DNA of 64,000 nt from Schistocephalus solidus (taxonomy: Eukaryota > Platyhelminthes > Cestoda > Diphyllobothriidea > Diphyllobothriidae), in assembly GCA_017591395.1 (NCBI GenBank), contig WEDG01005348.1, positions 1-64,000 of the forward strand, read 5' to 3'. The stretch's first letter is position 1; each line of letters opens with the position of its first letter. Positions 38,718-48,028 of the stretch are shown piece after piece. Under the pieces are notes generated by a model. It did not search any database. It was not told the DNA's origin and was given only the letters and a program-made list of their open reading frames with translations. The position numbers and the translations under genes were made by a program.

Positions 38718-39329
38718 GTAAGTCATGCTGCCTGAAGGTTTTACTTTCTGAGTCCATAACGCTAATGACTTACAGCCCAAAAGTCACTGGCTTGCAGGAG
38801 AATTACTATAGCCGAAAGCAAGTCTTTTCTCCAAGGGTTTTGCAGATATACTACTGAGGCTAGTTACATTAGGTGGCGAAGTAGGCATTTTTGTAGCTAT
38901 GAATTTGTAACTGTAATCTATTCCAATGATTTATTCTAACAACCCGACATCTAAAATTATATTAGCATACTACTAAAATTGTGCTTCCAATAGAAAACAA
39001 TAATTAGACAATTGGCAGGAAAAAGCTAAAATAGGAAAGTCACCAAAATTAATTACACTTGCATTATTAGACGAATAGCTTTTCGAAAGTGCAACAACCC
39101 ATTTGAAGTTTAATTGTCCAACTCAATCAACAGTCTTTTTATTAGAGCACAACGACAGATTCCAACGCAGTATACTAAACCAGCATATTCCAGCACGTAA
39201 TAGAAGCTCTCGGGAGTATCATATAACCAAAACCCCAAAACTGTCTGAACCTTGTGATTTTATGGAAGGATGCTTTATTGCTAACTGTGCTCTAGGGCAG
39301 GGACCTGTTGTATGCTAGAAATTTTGTTG

Positions 39330-39575
39330 TGGTTTGGTGTACGTTACTGGCGTGGTACCATGTGCTCGGAGCAGACGTATGTGGCCAACTGAGATGAGCT
39401 GGTTGGCTTTATCAGCCATTGTACCCGATCCCGCTGGCCGTATTCTGGACTTTGCCTGGAAACCCGATCCAGGAGGATGCGGGAAGAGAGAGAGAGAGAG
39501 AGGGGGAGGAGAGTGTTGCACAAGTCTAATAGCACTTTAAACTAATTCACCATCAAGAAACTGCCTCTGCGCCAA
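39330..39575 (+). repeat. Dispersed repeat family 'R3', partial copy with GA tract
   Basis: Shares 'gatcccgc', 'gatccagg', a GA run (39486-39504) and the 'agtctaatagcac' end with the copies at 18.9 and 51.2 kb. It lies inside the last intron of the Ly6-like gene. Confidence 0.45.
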
Positions 39576-39701
39576 CCTTGCGCCTTCACTCCTCTCATAA
39601 CAGTAGTAAAAGGTGAATAATGAAGACCAGTTCATGTAAAATTGTGCATTCCTTCAAAGTAACCTTAGTGCTCTTATTTGCTAAAACCTTTTCCCTGGTA
39701 G

Positions 39702-39890
39702 GTTCAGAAGCTAGATGCAGAGACCGTCACCCGTTCGTGCTTGGAGGGTGAACACTTGTTCTGCACCTCTGATAGTGGTTCCTGTTGCTCAACAGACTAT
39801 TGTAACTCTCAGCAACAAAGTAAAATAAGCCTAAAAATGACGTTGGCCCTTACTCTGCTAGTTCTTCGTGTCATCGTGTACACTCAATAA
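39702..39890 (+). CDS. Ly6/uPAR-like GPI-anchored protein, terminal exon
   Basis: Follows acceptor ccctggtag and is read in phase 0. It encodes the diagnostic end of a three-finger domain, with spaced cysteines and the signature CCSTDYCN, then a hydrophilic linker and a hydrophobic C-terminus (MTLALTLLVLRVIVYTQ), as expected for a GPI-attachment signal. The stop codon TAA overlaps the poly(A) signal AATAAA at 39886. Because exon 1 most likely ends in phase 2, a middle exon is probably missing from this model. One candidate lies at about 39171-39311, where the frame after acceptor aacgcag has cysteines in 'EPCDFMEGCFIANC'. The surface-protein call is firm by family signature; the ligand is unknown. 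Confidence 0.7.
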   Translation, partial: VQKLDAETVTRSCLEGEHLFCTSDSGSCCSTDYCNSQQQSKISLKMTLALTLLVLRVIVYTQ

Positions 39891-39891
39891 A
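39886..39891 (+). promoter_or_regulatory. Poly(A) signal of the Ly6-like gene
   Basis: AATAAA beginning in the last sense codon and overlapping the TAA stop. Confidence 0.6.
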
Positions 39892-41752
39892 GAAAATTTT
39901 CAATAAGGCCTTATTTCTTAAATCCATGTTATGCGTGAAAAAAGCTTCGAAAAAGTGAAGTATTGCAGCAAGAGGTTTAAGCGAGTCTTGAACGTAACCC
40001 CCACAATTTTCAAGGGATAACTGAATTTGTTGAAATATGCAGTCAGATCAAGAGTTCAGCTTCTAGCCCTGCTAAGGGCATCGCTAAGAACGAATAGCGC
40101 AGCATATGTCTGTGAGCGGGGTTCGCGACTGTTGAAGACCCTCCTAAGAAAAGTGAGCAAATAAATACCTTGAAGAGCAAGAACGGTTTCTCATCACTCA
40201 ATTGGCTTCCGAAAATGGAGAAGCTCAGACAGGGGGCAATAGATATATAACCTACCATGAAGTACCTACGAATAATATAATTACTTGTCTAGGCGATTGA
40301 AGTAAGCCCATGGCCTGCGGAAGATACTACTTTAAAGTCTGAAATCCCCCTTTCCCGGTCTCTAGTTCGCTAGAGTCAGTTACAGGTGACTTCAATGCAA
40401 CCAAGGACTTTCACGCGAAAACGTGTAAGGGATGGAAGATGCATGCATGTGCCCACAAAATGTTCCCTTATCTGCGTTTCTATCTTGTTTTAGCGTTGAA
40501 ACTACATCAAGAAAATTTCCACTGTGCTTGGGCTCAATGCCTGTCGGTACGTCTGGTTGCGATCGTTACGGGCCATCAAGTAATGTCTGATTGCTTTGAC
40601 CATGTCGGTCGATGAGCAGAAAGAAGACGCGAACTTCCTTCATTTTCCGAAACAAAATTAACTTACTGCAATTTTAAACTGCCTGAATCCCTGGCCTCTG
40701 TAGGCGGCTTCAGTGGCCGCATCAATTTGAAATGACTAACCAAAATTTTGCAGCGTGAGCTCAGAGCGTGATGTGAAACCAACGCCACAGATCAACGTCG
40801 TAGCTGACACTACTTAAATAAATTAACCTGGCAGTGGACTGGCTAAAATTAAACGATACAAACTGGGGGTGTTAATGACTTCGGAAACAGATAGTATTTC
40901 ACAGAAAAACTCGGCAACAACTGCTTCATTAAATGGGTGCATTGTGACTTGCACGTGAAGGTGCTATCGTGACTGGAAAGCCTACGCGTGCTACACACAA
41001 CCCAGTTCCTGACTCAACACGCCCCAGACTTCACTTATAAGGTTGCTAATTTCATGATGAGAAGGAGCAATTTTGGGCTGATTCTCAGTTCTAGGTAAAA
41101 TGGAATTGTCCGATTTGTTAGGGGATTTCCAAAACGCGGCAGCAGCACGTCCTGGTGAGTTCAAAAACTTTAGATTAACTGTAACAGGTAGCATACTCAA
41201 AATTATGAAAAAAGGGTTTACTAGGTTCAGCCTCACATCTTCTCTCCAACTTATTTATTAGTAGCCATATTTTGCGCAGCGACTGACATGATCTTCGCTC
41301 CCGTCTGACGCGTTTTGCCCGTAAAAGCAGCAGTAGTGTAGGACCCACCAACCGCATTGGTCTCGTTTTGGTCCATCACAAGAGTGATGCGGTCCATTTA
41401 GGTTATATGTTCGCACATTGTTGCTTTATGCGCCTGAACAATGGCTATTCCTAGGTCAGGACCAAAGCAGAATCAATACCCTACTGGAATGCATGTAAGT
41501 ATGCTATTTGATGAATAGGATAAATAAAGTGCTTTGTGCCCATTTTCCGGAAAATTGCAAGTTAAACGATCAAAAAACGGTGTGGCCAATGATGTTACGA
41601 CAATTCTGTCACGGCCCTTTCCGAAAAACCCTCTTACCATTATTGTCTTATTAGAGGTGGTCATTTGCGAAAGTCCCGCATGCTGTGTTTGGGCTTTTTC
41701 TACTACCGGAAACCTTGTAGGACACGGGAGTATGACTTTCCCGGTATTACAT

Positions 41753-41822
41753 GTGGTCTTAACCCTAACTTTAACCATCATCGTAACCAAAACCTTCCCT
41801 TGACTCTAACCCTAACCTTCAC
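41753..41822 (-). repeat. Degenerate TTAGGG-like tract
   Basis: 'gactctaaccctaaccttca' and related CCTAA words over about 70 bases. Confidence 0.5.
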
Positions 41823-43206
41823 ATTAACTCCTTTTTCCTTAGAAATTAGCCCAAGGTCTCTGAACTAGGGCGGTGGGGGGGGGTTCAGATACCCATGTCG
41901 TGTAGAAAATGGTAAACTACCGAGGAAGTACTCCACAAACGCACCAAAATGGGATGTGATTGTGCTAGCTTTTGGCACGAATTTCGATGAAAGTCGAGTT
42001 TAACCTTTGCTCTCAGTCGAGCGAAAATGGACAGGCTGTACTGAAAAAAAACGTTTTAACCGTTAATGGTGGGCAAGCAATTCACAAACTTCAGCACCGA
42101 GGTCAGAAACTGAGCCTGGAAAGTCATTTTACTGCGTTTTTTAGCACCGCACCTACAAAAACGTAGTCTATTGTAAAGAAAAATTTTTGGCAAACAGTGA
42201 CAAGCCTATTTGTTTAGAAATGCACGCCTAAATAGGCTACGCATAATATTTTTCGCAGCCTGTGCCCGAAATGGAGAGTCATTTTTTCGATAAAGCCGCA
42301 TTCATTTGAAAGCCAGTAGTTTTTAAGGAGGGTATGCCTCCTTATACCTCCTTATACCTCAATGCAGATGACTTCCAGTCCACAAAGTAAAACGCGTTGG
42401 TTTAAGTTTTTGAGTCAGGGTCAGATTTTCAGTCCAAGTTACCGAGATTAAGACGAGTGTTAGGGTGACGGCACTAGAATAAGTAACCTTACTTTAATTT
42501 GCGGCTCCAAACCACCCGTACTACGGGGAGCGTTCCTAATCCTTTCCCGGGGACCATAACAGTTCTCCTCACCTCACCTTTCAACTTGATATAATTCGTT
42601 CCTTCCTTGGTCAAATATCGCAGAGCGGGTGAACATTTGTTTCTCGCCCGTAGCTGCTAGATTAAGAACTAGGTATACAGTAAGGCTTGACATTTTTAGG
42701 AGCAAAATATAAGGGTCAAAGCTTTCATGGTTTGAGTCTCCGAAACATACTCACTTTATATTGACATGGTACCGCTGCCAGTTTCTCATGAAAGGTTTTT
42801 TAAAAATAGGAACAGGTAAACGGCAGTCATCTTGTATCAAATGGCATGCCGGTGCGATATATTAGAGTAAACATGTCACTGTTATTAGTAAAGGCTCCCC
42901 TTCCATTTGGTCGTTTAGAAACCTCGCCTTCAATGTTTGCCCTTATGTTCGCCCCTCAAGGCCGTTTCACGCTTTCTTGTGTGCAGAAATGCTAATGATA
43001 TTTAGATATTTATGAGTGTCATCAGCAGAAGCAATCATGACTATCAGTTCATCGTGGATCACGTTACAAGAAAATAATTTTTTGACCACACGGACGACCG
43101 GTAAACTGAATTTCAGCCCTATATTTCTGTTAAATGTAATTACATAAGGCAGGTTGCATTTTCATGAATTCTCGGACAAAATAAAAGGAGTAGTATTTAG
43201 TTCTTG

Positions 43207-43508
43207 GCGGGCTTTTGAAATTGAGCCGCCATCTTTTCTGCTCTTCATTCGTATGTGAATCCTTTTATATGTATGTCGGTTAGCCTATTTGACCCATTTT
43301 ATACTTGAATTTTAACACTATTTTGTTTCTTCGAAATACAAAAAATGAGGTCATCAGCACACAACGCTGGCACTATTTTGAAGCAAGTCCAAATTTATCA
43401 ATATTTTGAGACACATTCAAGGATGATTCTTCACGGTTAATGGAGGACCTTTTTTGCTGAAATTTGTGGAATTTTACGTTCAAAATAAAGCGTAGCTCTC
43501 TCTCTTTC
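43207..43508 (+). repeat. Dispersed repeat family 'R2', shorter copy
   Basis: Homologous to 29408-29795, with an internal deletion of roughly 100 bases and the same AATAAAGCG plus CT-run ending. Confidence 0.55.
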
Positions 43509-43842
43509 AGTTCACACACGTTTTACATGCTTTCCCCCTAATATGGCCAAATCAAGGCGTTAACCAATGAGAACACGCCCAGGCGTATGTAACTGTGAAT
43601 TATTTCGCTAAAACAAAAGCATAAATGCCCACCAAACATTAGACTGGACCGTTCGCCTATCAGCTAAGGCATTTCCATATCAACGTCGAGGTGCGTTTTC
43701 TACTATTTTGAAAGTAAAGAAAGGAAAGGCAGGAGATAAAATGCGCGCCAATCGTTTTCGGCAAACATTTTCTCTTGAAATACAAGTTTTCCTGTTAAAT
43801 GTAACGTCAGTGCCAGTGTCTGCGTGTGTATTATAGGCCTTA

Positions 43843-43915
43843 CCATTGGAAAAATCAAGCATTGGAAAAATCAAGCATTGAAAAAATCAAAGCAAGGATT
43901 GGAAAAATCAAGCAT
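43843..43915 (+). repeat. 16-bp minisatellite
   Basis: About four units of cattggaaaaatcaag, the third carrying a substitution and a short insertion. Confidence 0.8.
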
Positions 43916-44594
43916 GACTTACCATGCTCTGTATTGCCTTGCGAAAATTTGTTGTGTCACAGTGGTCCGTCCTCTTCCGACAATTGCTAACCAAGTTGAG
44001 AAAAATAGGTGTGTCAGAGATTAAATTTGAGGCAAGTCTTAAAGCACTTCAGCTGATCAATTTTGCTCCTCAATAACAAAAGGTGTCCTGCCTTTGATAG
44101 CAAACGATATTCAAGCATCGCCTACCTTACACGAAAAGAATACTTACGGTAAAAGCGTTGACTGTTTACATTTCTCTCGGAATTTTTCAACAAAATGGCC
44201 ACGTTTTTAAAAAGTAAACGTTATGTACATGAATTACTGGAATATATTATTGGCGGAAATAAAGAACCATCATTTCAGAAATCGGCAGTGCCGTACGAAG
44301 CACTGTTTAAGGATGAGTTCTTCATTTCCTTTTACAAATTAAGGTCTGTATGTTTGTGTAGGTTCGAGATTTGAAGCAGTTTTAAATATCCCACGTAGCA
44401 AAGAGACGTGAATAAGCACTAACGCCTCTCTTGATTACGAGGTTATATAACAGCAAACATTCAGCAATTGACAATTATAAAACAAAACCCAGCAGATACA
44501 AGCACAAGCAAAAAAATGAAAGCATATGCCATTCACAGAAGTGGAAGATTCGTGTTACTGACTCAAGTGAATAACAATCACCGCGGGAGAACCT

Positions 44595-45100
44595 AGGACG
44601 GATATGCACCTAACCACGCCACAATTCGTGGCCGACGAAGGCGCAGTCATGATTACCGCCGCACCAATTACTACCCCGACAGACGAGGAGACATGCCCTC
44701 AGGACACAAACATGACTATCGACCTAGGGCGCCAATTGAGGTCAATGCGGACCCAGACAATGGCCGCCCCCCTCAGCGAAAGACATGTTAACTGACAGCA
44801 ATTGTCCTCCTCCCCCCCCCTTCTTCACACCGCTGACTACAGAGATGCTTCCTGTGTGTATGCCGACAAAGAACGCCAAAGCCAATTAAGGACTACCCCA
44901 CACCGTCCTCCTATAGTGTATGTTGTTAAGGTAAACCCGTACAATTAACCCTGTGTTACAAACTGGCTATCACCCCCTTTAAATACTGTGAGACGCGGTA
45001 CGATACTCACCTCCAACGATGGAAGCTTGTATGCTTTTGAAACGTCAGGAAAATACACCTATAGTCCCTGAGATCCCCTTTTCTTCTCATTTATGTCCGG
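44595..45100 (+). mobile_element. PLE 3'-region remnant with hammerhead-like motif
   Basis: The end (44970-45090) matches the 25.4- and 38.0-kb PLE fragments. The first 200 bases are open in one frame and read as an Arg/Tyr/Asp-rich tail (for example YRRTNYYPDRRGDMPSGHK) that stops at 44793. Its position before a hammerhead-type terminal segment suggests it is the C-terminal end of a PLE protein, but I cannot place it on a known domain. Confidence 0.45.
45010..45049 (+). ncRNA. Hammerhead-like motif (degenerate)
   Basis: Stem I CCU/AGG, core CCAACGA (two deviations from CUGANGA), unpaired U, stem II GGAAGC/GCUUUU, GAAA, CGUC. Probably inactive. Confidence 0.4.
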
Positions 45101-45127
45101 TGACACGCATCTTCGCTTCTATCAGCA

Positions 45128-45131
<4 letters not shown>

Positions 45132-45216
<85 letters not shown>
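45132..45216. repeat. (AT)n microsatellite, ~85 bp
   Basis: Uninterrupted TA directly before the first hammerhead repeat. Confidence 0.95.
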
Positions 45217-45217
<1 letters not shown>

Positions 45218-45502
45218 GGTTGATTGTCTTCGACCCAAATGTTCATTGAAATTTCGGATCTGACCCCTAAAAAGTCATGTCCGAATCACCTGACTCCATG
45301 TCCTGCACTTAATAATTTCAGAAACAATTGACCCGATTATTCTCTGGAGTCCATATACCAGAAACCGCATAGAGAACGCTGGGGGACCCACTGAGGAGCC
45401 GAACCCCTCGTTGCTGTGTCACACAGCAGCAGAAACATCGGCGAAACACGTGTCTGGGCTTTTAGCTAGTATCTATGTCTGAAGTACGGTATAACGTCTT
45501 TG
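45218..45502 (+). repeat. Direct repeat copy 1 (PLE pLTR-like) carrying a hammerhead ribozyme
   Basis: Begins 'ggttgattgtcttcgaccca' and ends 'acggtataacgtctttgcc'. Nearly identical to 45573-45859; the few differences are one C in a C-run, a short patch near 45330 and one substitution near 45480. A 70-base unique spacer separates the copies. Confidence 0.85.
45378..45466 (+). ncRNA. Type I hammerhead ribozyme, copy 1
   Basis: All conserved elements are present. Stem I: CCCA (45387-45390) with TGGG (45455-45458), then an internal loop and GCT (45378-45380) with AGC (45464-45466). Core CTGAGGA at 45391-45397 fits CUGANGA. Stem II: GCCGA (45398-45402) with TCGGC (45438-45442), extended by a distal hairpin GCTGTG/CACAGC with a TCA loop. 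GAA at 45443-45445. Stem III is the short palindrome ACACGTGT (45446-45453). The predicted cleavage site follows C45454 (GUC triplet). Short stem III and an open stem I match hammerheads reported in PLE terminal repeats. The motif is seen directly; activity is inferred. Confidence 0.85.
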
Positions 45503-45572
45503 CCATATAAAATTCATACTACTTGTAGTACTACTTGTTTGTAGAATGGGCATTACGTGGTTATTCCACAGT

Positions 45573-45859
45573 GGTTGATTGTCTTCGACCCAAATGTTCA
45601 TTGAAATTTCGGATCTGACCCTAAAAAGTCATGTCCGAATCACCTGACTCCATGTCCTGCACTTAATAATTTCAGAAACTATTTACCCGATTATTCTCTG
45701 GAGTCCATATACCAGAAACCGCATAGAGAACGCTGGGGGACCCACTGAGGAGCCGAACCCCTCGTTGCTGTGTCACACAGCAGCAGAAACATCGGCGAAA
45801 CACGTGTCTGGGCTTTTAGCTAGTATCTATGTCGGAAGTACGGTATAACGTCTTTGCCT
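45573..45859 (+). repeat. Direct repeat copy 2 (PLE pLTR-like) carrying a hammerhead ribozyme
   Basis: Second copy of the 45218 unit, offset 354-355 bases. It passes without a gap into the open frame of the GIY-YIG endonuclease fragment, which ties the repeat to a Penelope-like element rather than to a free satellite. Confidence 0.85.
45732..45820 (+). ncRNA. Type I hammerhead ribozyme, copy 2
   Basis: Core CTGAGGA at 45745-45751, stem II GCCGA (45752-45756) with TCGGC (45792-45796), GAAA at 45797-45800, GUC with cleavage expected after C45808, and stem I CCCA/TGGG closing at 45809-45812. The fold is identical to copy 1. Confidence 0.85.
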
Positions 45860-45860
45860 G

Positions 45861-46250
45861 CGGGCAGCACTATCACGTGTTAAAGATCCCGTACCCAAAG
45901 AGCAACAAACCAATGTTATTTACCGCATTCCATGTGCGAATTACTCTTGCGCTTATGTAGGCCATACAGGCCGACGACTCGGGACCCGCATAAATGAACA
46001 CAAACTGGCCATCCGCCGACGCGATCCCTTGTCTCTCGGGTTTGCGCACGCCGTTGATTGCGACCACCGCTTCAATTGGGAGGGGACGGAAGTGGTCGCC
46101 ATGGCTAGCACCAAACAGGCACGCGAATTCCTCGAAGCTTGGCACTCCGGCACAAACAGTATCAACCGCCACGTCGATCTGGATGCGCATTACGAGGTCT
46201 GCGTGCACGGTCCACTGACTTGCGCCCACCTTAAAATCAACATTTGCTAA
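45861..46250 (+). pseudogene. Penelope-like element, GIY-YIG endonuclease fragment
   Basis: An open frame of about 129 codons ending in TAA at 46248. It has no start of its own and begins straight after repeat copy 2, so it is a 5'-truncated element. The peptide holds the GIY-YIG nuclease signature in order: 'VIYRIPCANYS', then 'YVGHTGRRLGTRINEH' (YIG-type motif, catalytic Arg, EH), followed by 'RRRD', and later 'AREFLEAWHS' and 'INRHVDLDAHYE', which is the usual C-terminus of PLE proteins. The reverse transcriptase is missing. PLEs use RT plus this nuclease to copy RNA into nicked DNA. The same domain recurs at 47.1-47.4 kb with about half of the residues shared, so these are two different PLE lineages. 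Confidence 0.85.
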
Positions 46251-46530
46251 TCCGTGCCCAGCCAAGTGTATCCTCGCTGACTCTGCATCTCCCGCCACTT
46301 GACTTGCTATCATAACTCTAGCACCCCTCCCCTTAAATGCGACAGCTATCGTAACAGGATTCACGGCCCCCAAACCCCCCATGGCGTCAGTCTGTCGATG
46401 TAACCTTTCGGTCCCTAAACCCTCCAGCGTGACAATCCCAACTCTTACTTCTCATTTCGTCTGACGACGGGTTGGTGTAACCAGCTTGAAAATTCACGAG
46501 TAAACCTCGATTTTCCGACGAGCCTTCTTT
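46251..46530 (+). mobile_element. PLE 1, 3' untranslated end with hammerhead-like motif
   Basis: Follows the stop codon of the endonuclease fragment and ends before the (AT)n tract at 46535. Contains the motif at 46457-46499. Confidence 0.6.
46457..46499 (+). ncRNA. Hammerhead-like motif in PLE 1 3' end
   Basis: Stem I UCGU/ACGA, core CUGACGA (46461-46467), one unpaired C, seven-pair stem II GGGUUGG/CCAGCUU (with G-U pairs) and loop UGUAA, GAA, short stem III AAUU, H17 = C. The core is canonical except for the extra base. Confidence 0.55.
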
Positions 46531-46534
46531 CTTC

Positions 46535-46551
46535 ATATATATATATATATT
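46535..46551. repeat. (AT)n microsatellite
   Basis: Short TA run between PLE 1 and PLE 2. Confidence 0.8.
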
Positions 46552-46772
46552 AAATAAAGTTGAGTTCTTTGGGAACAAAATAACTTTATTGTGTAAATTT
46601 TCGAATCTGGTGCCCCAGTTCGTCGTCAGACAAATGGGAGATGTACAGAAAACAGTTAACCTTAAATAATGCCTAACACAAGATTCTATGGTTGGCTAAA
46701 GTTTGAGCCAATAGACATCCGGAGTTTGAAGTTATCTGATCGATATTGGCTGTTTTCGCCTCCACTTGACAT
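46552..46772 (-). repeat. PLE 2, left inverted terminal repeat
   Basis: Near-perfect reverse complement of 47437-47659 (I see only two or three differences). It is an inverted copy of the 3' end of the element, including the final codons and untranslated region. The plus-strand ATG-initiated frame that starts in this arm (46669) is therefore fortuitous up to about 46770. Confidence 0.85.
46599..46632 (-). ncRNA. Hammerhead-like motif in left inverted repeat
   Basis: Reverse-strand counterpart of 47572-47612: core CUGACGA (complement of 46623-46629), hairpin, GAAA (complement of 46599-46602). Confidence 0.5.
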
Positions 46773-47471
46773 GTCTCACAAACGCAGCTCTGTTAACAGC
46801 TTGCTACGTCGAGCAAAAACTCACTGTTCCGATGAAGAAACATATCGAACAGAAATGAAATACCTTTTCAAATTATTTTCCCAAAATGGATATCCTCCTG
46901 ACTTTGTCCGTCGATGCATGCGACGACAACAATTAAAAGAAAAAGGTATTTCCAGAGCTACGACCTCCCAGGCGTCAAAAACAACAAACTGGCGAACCCT
47001 CCCGTATGTAAAAATGTATCTGAGCTCGTTGAAAGACAGCTCAAGAAACACAATATACAAATAGCACACAAACCAACAACTACTTTGCGCACCCAGCTTG
47101 TACACCCTAAGGACAGGGTTGGCTCTTTCAATAGAAAAGAATTCGTCTACAAGATACCGTGTACCAGTTGTGATGCAGTTTATTGTGGCCAAACCGGAAA
47201 ATCTCTATCCACCCGTTTACATGAACATCAGTTAGCGGTGAGGAGACGAGACCCTTTATTGCAGGTAGCCATGCACACACTGGACACAGGACACCTATTT
47301 GGATGGGAGGATACCCACATCGTTGGCGCCTGCCCAACAAGAAGAGGCCGCGAATTCCTGGAGGCAATGCACTCAGACGAGGCATGCATTGACAGGCATA
47401 TCGATTTAGATGCCAATTACAAATTTCTCAAGGTCAAGTGGAGGCGAAAACAGCCACTATCGATCAGATAA
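46773..47471 (+). pseudogene. Penelope-like element 2, RT C-terminus and GIY-YIG endonuclease, frameshifted
   Basis: The first part (to about 47010) reads 'HKRSSVNSLLRRAKTHCS' and 'LFKLFSQNGYPPDFVRR', the post-RT linker typical of PLEs. The frame then shifts by one base in an A-run near 47010-47016. From there it reads 'NVSELVERQLKKHNIQIA', 'FVYKIPCTSCDAVYCGQTG' and 'STRLHEHQLAVRRRD', which is the GIY-YIG nuclease with its conserved Arg and His, then 'GREFLEAMHSDEACIDRHID' and a basic end, with a stop at 47469. The RT catalytic core is absent. The single frameshift and 5' truncation make it a dead copy, though a recent one judging by the intact inverted arms. Confidence 0.85.
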
Positions 47472-47659
47472 CTTCAAACTCCGGATGTCTATTGGCTCAA
47501 ACTTTAGCCAACCATATAATCTTGTGTTAGGCATTATTTAAGGTTAACTGTTTTTCTGTACATCTCCCATTTGTCTGACGACGAACTGGGGCACCAGATT
47601 CGAAAATTTACACAATAAAGTTATTTTGTTCCCAAAGAACTCAACTTTATTTAATTAAA
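47437..47659 (+). repeat. PLE 2, right inverted terminal repeat / 3' end
   Basis: Sense-orientation 3' end: last codons, untranslated region with 'gttaggcattatttaaggtt', a hammerhead-like motif and 'cacaataaagttattttgtt'. Its reverse complement forms 46552-46772. Confidence 0.85.
47572..47612 (+). ncRNA. Hammerhead-like motif in PLE 2 3' end
   Basis: Stem I UGU/ACA, core CUGACGA (47575-47581), one unpaired C, stem II GAA-CUGG/CCAG-(A)-UUC with a GGCA loop, GAA, stem III AAUU, then U as H17. Same layout as the PLE 1 motif, with different stem sequences that still pair. Confidence 0.55.
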
Positions 47660-47682
47660 TTTCTTGGGATGCCGATATTTCA

Positions 47683-47686
<4 letters not shown>

Positions 47687-47758
<72 letters not shown>
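47687..47758. repeat. (AT)n microsatellite
   Basis: About 72 bases of TA, 27 bases after the PLE 2 right arm. Confidence 0.95.
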
Positions 47759-47763
<5 letters not shown>

Positions 47764-47764
47764 T

Positions 47765-48024
47765 GTGTGGCTCACCGATCTGCTTAAGGAACATTTATGT
47801 TCTGTTGTGCCCTGGAACTCAGACTAGAGTACTCACAGGCAGTCGCATAGCAACGTGTAGCATATGTTGATAATGTGTAACCGACAAAGACAAGGGAGAC
47901 CGGAATGGCCATTTCTGGCTTATTAGCCATCATCAGCCAGTCATGCCCAATCCCAAGTGACTGGCTGATGACGGCTAATAAGCCAGAAATGGCCATTCCG
48001 GTCTCCCTTGTCTTTGTCGGTTCC
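47765..48024. repeat. SINE fragments in perfect head-to-head palindrome
   Basis: 47765-47945 is a minus-strand SINE without its tRNA-like head; 47957-48022 is a plus-strand piece. Their shared 65 bases (arms 47880-47945 and 47957-48022) are exact or nearly exact reverse complements around an 11-base centre, giving a potential long hairpin. (AT)n tracts lie on both outer sides. Confidence 0.8.
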
Positions 48025-48025
48025 G

Positions 48026-48028
<3 letters not shown>

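Noticed and set aside
45873..46382. Minus-strand open frame of 169 codons
   Set aside because: It is the antisense shadow of the PLE GIY-YIG endonuclease fragment.
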